Both the position numbers and the translations under genes were made by a program. The notes below the pieces were generated by a model that made no database searches, was not told the origin of the DNA, and saw only the letters and a program-made list of their open reading frames with translations. From assembly GCA_022601195.1 (NCBI GenBank), contig JAHZIX010000029.1, forward strand, positions 310,001-374,000: a stretch of DNA of 64,000 bases, given 5' to 3'. Below, in pieces: positions 59,446 to 64,000 of the stretch (positions are counted from its first letter, which is position 1; each line of letters opens with the position of its first letter). Source of the stretch: Deltaproteobacteria bacterium. Its GTDB lineage: Bacteria > Acidobacteriota > Thermoanaerobaculia > Multivoradales > JAHZIX01.

Positions 59446-61080
59446 ATGAGTATTTCTGGCAGTCTGGAAGACGTCTCTGTTTCTGACGTCATGCAATTTA
59501 TCCATCTCGGTCGACGGACCGGGACTCTGATGCTGGCTCGGGGATCTTCCCGTGCCATGATCGGCTTCCACGAAGGTCGGCTGATCAGCGCTCAGGGTCC
59601 GACGACGCCCAAGTTGGGTGATTTGTTGGTGCGAGCCGGGGCGGTAGACGAGCCAACCCTACAGCTGGCCATCCAGCAGCAGGAGGAAGCGGGCATTCGC
59701 AAGACCTTGGGTCAGATCCTCATCGCTCAAGGAGCGGTAGAGGAAGAGGGTTTGCGGCAGGTGATCTCGGAGCAGATCGAAAGCACCGTTTCCAATCTGG
59801 TTAGCTGGGAGAACGGTACCTTCGAATTTGCCGTAGACGACCTGACGCCCATCGACGAAATAGCGGTGTTTCCTGCGGACGTCGTGCCCGGAACGGACAT
59901 GAACACCCAGATGGTGTTGTTGGAGGCAGCGCGGATCTTCGATGAGCGAAACCGTGCCCCAGCGGAGGCTTCAGCTGCGGAGTCCGAGTTAGATGATACC
60001 CACCCAGTGCTTCCGTCCCAGCCCGATGCTGCGTCGCCGCAGCCCGTAGCGGCAGCAACGGCGGCGAAAGCGCAAAGCCCCGTTGCGGAATCGACCCTCC
60101 CGGAGGGAGACACTCAGGTAGAGAAGCTCGGAAAGTCAGCGGAAGTTTCGAACCAGGGTTATGTTCTTCATCTCGTTTCCAGCGATGAGACTTTTGCCAA
60201 TGAGCTGGCGGCCTCAGATGACCTTCCCATGCCGACGGTGGAAGTGCGCGATCTTGCCGAGGCGGGAAGAATCAGCTCTTCTTCCGGGCAATCGGCAAAG
60301 AGACCCATCGTCCTGGTTGATCTACGGGAAGGCCAGGCGACTCTGGAAGATGTCGCTTCGATTCACGACGACCGACCAGCGATCCCCATCGTCGCCTTGG
60401 TGGATCGAGTGGTTCCGGTATCTCAGGTGTATGCCGTGGGGGCACTTGCGGCGATGCCAGCGGAAGTCGAAGCGGTGGCTGCGTGCGTTCAGAACATCCA
60501 GCAGAGCCAGAAGCAATTCGCTTCTTTGAGCCCTACGGTACGGCCTTTACAGGCGGTTCGCGGCTCCGGAGTAGCTCGATTGCGTCGGGTATTTGGAGAT
60601 CTACGCTCCGGCCTCTTATCGGCCACGGTAGCTTTGAATCTCATGCATATTATTTCCGAATCGGTAGAGAGGGCGGTCCTCTTTCTAGTTCGGCAAAATT
60701 GTCTTCAGGCCTTGGGGGCCTTCGGTCTTGGGGAAGACGGCTCTCCTCTAGCGGAGCTCACTCGTGGGCTGCGTTTAGATCTCGAGGAACCCAGTGTTTT
60801 GGCGGATAGCTTGAACTCCGGCGAGGCTGTGACCCTCAGGTTTGGTGATGCCCTTCTGCCGGATCGCTTGAAGAATGTTCTAGGAAGACCGCTCACCGGC
60901 CAAATCGTCGTCTTTCCGGTGCTAGGAGCTCAGCGGGTCATCTCGGTCATTTATACGGACAATGGCCAGGTCGATCGACCCATTGAAGACATCGAGATTC
61001 TCGAGCTGGCGACCGCCCAGGTAGGAATGGCCTTCGAGAACGAGCTACTGCGGCGGCAGATTTCTCGGCAGGATTTCTAA
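59446..61080 (+). CDS. PATAN (DUF4388) domain regulator with receiver-like and GAF-like parts
   Basis: 544 residues. N-terminal PATAN domain: MSISGSLEDVSVSDVMQFIH, LGRRTGTLMLARGSSRAMIG, FHEGRLISAQGPTTPKLGDL, and a second helical segment LGQILIAQGAVEEEGLRQVI with the WENGTFEFAVDD element. An Ala/Pro-rich linker (about 170-230) precedes a receiver-like region (YVLHLVSSDETFANELAASD, RPIVLVDLREG with an Asp at the switch position, IPIVALVDRVVPVSQVYAVG). The C-terminus is GAF-like (LLSATVALNLMHIISESVER, AVLFLVRQNCLQALGAFGLG, GQIVVFPVLGAQRVISVIYT). PATAN proteins act in motility and social behaviour regulation in myxobacteria and cyanobacteria. No motility genes are nearby. The FmdB gene starts one base after its stop. 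Confidence 0.85.
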   Translation: MSISGSLEDVSVSDVMQFIHLGRRTGTLMLARGSSRAMIGFHEGRLISAQGPTTPKLGDLLVRAGAVDEPTLQLAIQQQEEAGIRKTLGQILIAQGAVEEEGLRQVISEQIESTVSNLVSWENGTFEFAVDDLTPIDEIAVFPADVVPGTDMNTQMVLLEAARIFDERNRAPAEASAAESELDDTHPVLPSQPDAASPQPVAAATAAKAQSPVAESTLPEGDTQVEKLGKSAEVSNQGYVLHLVSSDETFANELAASDDLPMPTVEVRDLAEAGRISSSSGQSAKRPIVLVDLREGQATLEDVASIHDDRPAIPIVALVDRVVPVSQVYAVGALAAMPAEVEAVAACVQNIQQSQKQFASLSPTVRPLQAVRGSGVARLRRVFGDLRSGLLSATVALNLMHIISESVERAVLFLVRQNCLQALGAFGLGEDGSPLAELTRGLRLDLEEPSVLADSLNSGEAVTLRFGDALLPDRLKNVLGRPLTGQIVVFPVLGAQRVISVIYTDNGQVDRPIEDIEILELATAQVGMAFENELLRRQISRQDF

Positions 61081-61081
61081 C

Positions 61082-61306
61082 GTGCCGCTCTACGAATATA
61101 GCTGCCGTGATTGTGGGCATCGATTCGAGCAGCTGCAAGCCCTAGGTGCCGGAGCCGAAGGTTTGAGTTGCCCGCAGTGTGGAGCAGAGCACCTGGAAAA
61201 GGTGTTCTCGACCTTTGCCAGCACGGTAGCGGGAGGGTTTGGAGCTAGCTCCGGTGCCGTTGGGGCAATGGCATCGGGAGGATGCTGCCGAGGCACCCCT
61301 ACGTGA
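61082..61306 (+). CDS. FmdB-family zinc ribbon protein
   Basis: 74 residues from GTG 61082, one base after the stop of the PATAN gene. The family signature is VPLYEYSCRDCGHRFEQLQA with a CxxC (Cys8, Cys11) and SCPQCGAEHLEKVFSTFAST with a second CxxC. The tail is Gly/Ala/Ser-rich (about 45-70) with two further Cys (GGCCRG) near the end, possibly part of a second zinc or iron site. FmdB proteins are putative zinc-ribbon regulators with no firm biochemical function. Co-transcription with the signalling gene is likely from the spacing. Confidence 0.9.
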   Translation: MPLYEYSCRDCGHRFEQLQALGAGAEGLSCPQCGAEHLEKVFSTFASTVAGGFGASSGAVGAMASGGCCRGTPT

Positions 61307-61363
61307 CCCGTTGACTGAGCCGGCGGCCCGGTGGGCTGCCTCCGACCTTCAAACTCTATCCTG

Positions 61364-61945
61364 TTACCCGTCGCTGGAACGCTCCCGGCGAGACTCCTGC
61401 TGACGCACGGTCTTTGATCGAACCTTCTTCAGTCGGACGTAGAGAAGCTTCTCTACTTCTGCGACGACCTTTCCTTCCTGGTTGAGCACTTCCGTGCGAA
61501 ACGTCGGCTCGACGACACCTTCCTCCAGCACTTCTTGGCGAATCTCTGCGACCCGTTCATCGGAGATATGAAAACGGGCAGAAACCGTTCCCTTCCCCGG
61601 CCGGCGGAATCGGATCGAAGCAGCTTTGTCCCAAACGATGAACTCAGGACCCAGGCGTTCGAGCAAGATCAGCATGAAAAAGGGGTCGCACATGGAGTAG
61701 AGGGAGCCGCCGAAGTGAGTACCCACATAGTTTCGATTCCACCACCGCAGTCGCATCGATACCTCGAAAGTCGAGAAATCTTCTGCCACCCGGGTCACCT
61801 TGATGCCGGCACCAGCAAGAGGGGGGTAGATCCTCATCAATCTCTTCAGGCGCCTGCCCTTCGAGAGCAATTTCCGACTGTGGCGCGGGGAGGGCGAGGT
61901 GTCTTTTTGGTTTTGCAATAGGCTTCTCTCGCCCGAGCTTGGCAC
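61364..61945 (-). CDS. DUF4442 hotdog-fold thioesterase-like protein
   Basis: 193 residues from GTG 61945. The hotdog domain occupies about 37-175: MRIYPPLAGAGIKVTRVAED, FSTFEVSMRLRWWNRNYVGT, HFGGSLYSMCDPFFMLILLE and IVWDKAASIRFRRPGKGTVS. The NYVGTHFGGSLYSM box is typical of the DUF4442/acyl-CoA thioesterase group. The C-terminus is basic (LKKVRSKTVRQQESRRERSS). A different start at the ATG of MRIYPP would still leave the domain intact. It is convergent with FmdB and divergent from the DUF1800 gene. The substrate is not known. Confidence 0.84.
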   Translation of the reverse strand: MPSSGERSLLQNQKDTSPSPRHSRKLLSKGRRLKRLMRIYPPLAGAGIKVTRVAEDFSTFEVSMRLRWWNRNYVGTHFGGSLYSMCDPFFMLILLERLGPEFIVWDKAASIRFRRPGKGTVSARFHISDERVAEIRQEVLEEGVVEPTFRTEVLNQEGKVVAEVEKLLYVRLKKVRSKTVRQQESRRERSSDG

Positions 61946-62046
61946 CGCCAGGGTCTAGTTACTTTCCGTAGGGGAAGGAAATTCTACCTCCAACCGCAGG
62001 GTTTGAGGTTATTGGGGGTTCCAGTACCAGAAAGGAGGATGCGAGG

Positions 62047-64000
62047 ATGTCATTCATGAGCTGCAACAGGTTGTACCCCGTCGGAGTCACCTTCGTACTC
62101 CTATCGGTTGTCTTCACCTCGAGTCTCGGATCTTCAAGTCTAGCTCCGAAACGCCCGGAGTCTCCTTGGCGCGATGCCGGTCTCACCGAGAGGCAGGCCG
62201 CGGCCCACCTTCTCGACCGCTTGAGCTTTGGTGCTACACCGGGGGAGGTCGATGAAGTCCTTTCGGTGGGGATCGAGAGGTGGGTGGAGGACCAACTGAG
62301 AGGGCAAATACCAGACCCACGGTTGGCTCGTCGTCTTCGTTCCCTCGACGCCCTAGATCTATCCGCCATCGAATTGGCAAAGACCTTTCTGGATCCTGGA
62401 GACCTCCTTCGTCAAGCGGATGCTCAAGGCATCGTCGATCGCGAAACCCTCTTGGGTTTGACCGAAAGCGGCGAAAAGGGTGAGCCGGTGTCCGCACCGG
62501 AGCGTCGAAGAACCATCCGACGCCTCAAGGCCTGGGCTGAAAGTCAGGGGTACCGAACCACCAAGGAAATGCTGCAGCAATTGGGCGCTCAGAAACTCCT
62601 GCGAGGCGTCTATGCAGAGAATCAGCTGCAGGAGGTGCTCACGGACTTTTGGTACAACCACTTTCACGTCTCTACTTCCAACCCACGCAGTCGAGGCTTT
62701 GTTCTCTCCTACGAGCGCGATGCTATTCGTCCTCACATCCTGGGTTCTTTTCGAGACCTCTTGGGAGCGACGGCGCGACATCCGGCGATGCTCCTCTACC
62801 TCGATAACGCCAAATCCATCGCTGCTGAAGGCATGCCCAAGACTTTTGATCGGACGGAAAGAGCAGGGAGGAGGAGAGGCTTCGCTGGCTCCCGGCGGCA
62901 GGGAAGTTCCGAGAGTCGGAGAAATGGGGGACGCCGAAGGGCACGGCTCTCCGGCCTCAACGAAAACTACGCTCGCGAGCTTATGGAGCTCCACACTCTC
63001 GGTGTGGATGGCGGCTATTTGCAAAAAGATGTCGTCGAAGTGGCTCGGGCTTTCTCCGGTTGGACCGTGTTGTCCCCTGGCCGAACTCGTGATCGAGCGG
63101 AAGGCCTCTACCGGCGAACCTCTGCCGGGAACCGTAGAGGCTTCGTCCTAGATGAGTTGTTCTTCTTTCGTGCAGATGCTCACGATGCTGGCGAGAAGGT
63201 GGTTCTCGGTAGGAAACTGCCGGCAAACCGAGGCATCGAGGATGGGGAAGATGTGCTGGATCTACTGGCGACAAACCCAGCGACTGCTCGACATCTTTCC
63301 CGCAAATTAGCGGTGCGCTTTGTGGCAGACGACCCACCAGGAGCATTGGTGGATCGACTCGCCGAGGTTTTTATCCAGAGTGATGGTGACTTAGAGAGAG
63401 TGTTTCGTAGTCTCTTGAAGTCGCCGGACTTTTGGTCCTCCGAGGCACGCCGACAGAAGATCAAGTCTCCCTTTGAGCTCACCGTTTCGGCCCTACGAGC
63501 CTTGGGGGCCGAGGTGGCAGACCCCCGTGGCTCGTTGGAATGGGTCATGCGGATGGGACAGCACCTCTACGCTTATCCAGCCCCCACAGGCTTTCCGGAC
63601 TCCGCGGAACATTGGGTCAACACAGGGGCCTTGTTGAGTCGTATGAACTTTGGTCTGCAGCTCGCAGGGGGCTATGTACCTGGAGTGTGGTTCGACCTGG
63701 AAAGTCTCAACGGCAAAAAAGAGCCGGAATCAATCTCGGATGCTCTGGAGACCTATCTGTCCCTCCTTTTACCGGAGCGGGATATCACCAATACCGTGCG
63801 GCAGCTGGAAGCGACAGTGGCAGACCCGGACTTGGCACGGAAGGTCGCTGCGGCCATGCCGGACTCGAGGCAAAGCGATGCGGCCCTCGGGGAATTCGAT
63901 CGACAAGCCAGGCTTTTTGCCGGATCTTCTATGAATGAAAGCACCAACCCATTCAGCGAGTTTGAGCAGGGTTCCTTCAGGGCTCCTAGCCCCGTGGCTC
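62047..64000 (+). CDS. Secreted DUF1800-family protein, 3' end beyond the window
   Basis: 651 codons are open from ATG 62047 (AAGGAGG upstream) to the last base, without a stop. Residues 5-35 include a signal-like stretch (GVTFVLLSVVFTSSLGSS). DUF1800 hallmarks: AAHLLDRLSFGATPGEVDEV, VLTDFWYNHFHVSTSNPRSR, MLLYLDNAKSI, GLNENYARELMELHTLGVDG, VVEVARAFSGWTV and HLSRKLAVRFVADDPP. DUF1800 genes are usually followed by DUF1501, which should lie to the right. Residues about 270-300 are a short basic insertion (RAGRRRGFAGSRRQGSSESR) not common in the family. Its function in this family is still unknown. Confidence 0.92.
   Translation, partial: MSFMSCNRLYPVGVTFVLLSVVFTSSLGSSSLAPKRPESPWRDAGLTERQAAAHLLDRLSFGATPGEVDEVLSVGIERWVEDQLRGQIPDPRLARRLRSLDALDLSAIELAKTFLDPGDLLRQADAQGIVDRETLLGLTESGEKGEPVSAPERRRTIRRLKAWAESQGYRTTKEMLQQLGAQKLLRGVYAENQLQEVLTDFWYNHFHVSTSNPRSRGFVLSYERDAIRPHILGSFRDLLGATARHPAMLLYLDNAKSIAAEGMPKTFDRTERAGRRRGFAGSRRQGSSESRRNGGRRRARLSGLNENYARELMELHTLGVDGGYLQKDVVEVARAFSGWTVLSPGRTRDRAEGLYRRTSAGNRRGFVLDELFFFRADAHDAGEKVVLGRKLPANRGIEDGEDVLDLLATNPATARHLSRKLAVRFVADDPPGALVDRLAEVFIQSDGDLERVFRSLLKSPDFWSSEARRQKIKSPFELTVSALRALGAEVADPRGSLEWVMRMGQHLYAYPAPTGFPDSAEHWVNTGALLSRMNFGLQLAGGYVPGVWFDLESLNGKKEPESISDALETYLSLLLPERDITNTVRQLEATVADPDLARKVAAAMPDSRQSDAALGEFDRQARLFAGSSMNESTNPFSEFEQGSFRAPSPVA

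Noticed and set aside
62480..63151. Open frame of 223 codons within the DUF1800 gene, other plus-strand frame
   Set aside because: The DUF1800 frame is continuous across it and carries all family motifs. The alternative frame is compositionally odd.

Overview
This is a roughly 60% GC, gene-dense bacterial chromosome segment with short intergenic gaps. The gene content suggests Acidobacteriota, probably of the Thermoanaerobaculia type. The main pointers are a TIGR02999-type ECF sigma factor next to a Ser/Thr kinase carrying TPRs, a second kinase of that kind, a sulfatase-like protein fused to TPRs, multidomain secreted proteases, a PATAN (DUF4388) regulator and a DUF1800 protein. This is inferred from gene families; the window contains no rRNA gene or complete tRNA gene.

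Positions 1-6030 look like the right end of a decayed integrated element. It holds the N-terminal part of a secreted RHS/YD-repeat protein, a 47-codon ORF, a large serine recombinase with an in-frame stop, and a tyrosine integrase split by a frameshift. It ends at the 3' half of a tRNA-Ala(GGC) gene (5981-6030), which is a typical attachment scar. Chromosome-like sequence resumes to the right.

Positions 6833-23007 hold a TPR protein, a 1448-residue secreted protein with metalloprotease and von Willebrand factor A (vWA) domains, a Phd/PIN toxin-antitoxin pair, the ECF sigma/kinase operon, three secreted proteins of unknown function, and a TetR-UbiB operon with an operator over the TetR start codon. 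Positions 23122-36971 carry metabolic and envelope genes: amidohydrolase, Leu/Glu-type dehydrogenase, a lipase-like hydrolase coupled to a wax-ester synthase, two lipoprotein parvulins around a sulfatase-TPR protein, and a DEAD-box helicase. Positions 37214-50265 carry a second kinase, a dockerin-containing S1 protease, a Tat-exported FAD oxidase, an Ada/flavin-reductase operon, an exported RidA protein, and an ECF sigma/anti-sigma pair.

The most striking locus is 50365-57505. Seven tightly packed minus-strand genes encode SRPBCC, DUF1295, FAD amine oxidase, DUF1365, a Cfa-type methyltransferase, DUF1475 and a second, coclaurine-N-methyltransferase-like Cfa homologue. They are divergent from a regulator that joins a four-helix plus cobalamin-binding module, with the CarH/LitR light-sensing motif Wx9EH intact, to a C-terminal XRE helix-turn-helix. 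The usual N-terminal MerR domain is absent. A 23-bp inverted repeat lies between the two transcription units. I infer a B12-dependent, probably light-responsive switch for membrane-lipid modification, built on an unusual domain arrangement.

Downstream are a small secreted protein behind a textbook sigma-54 promoter, a GAF/PATAN signalling pair with an FmdB zinc ribbon protein, a hotdog thioesterase, and a DUF1800 protein that runs off the window.
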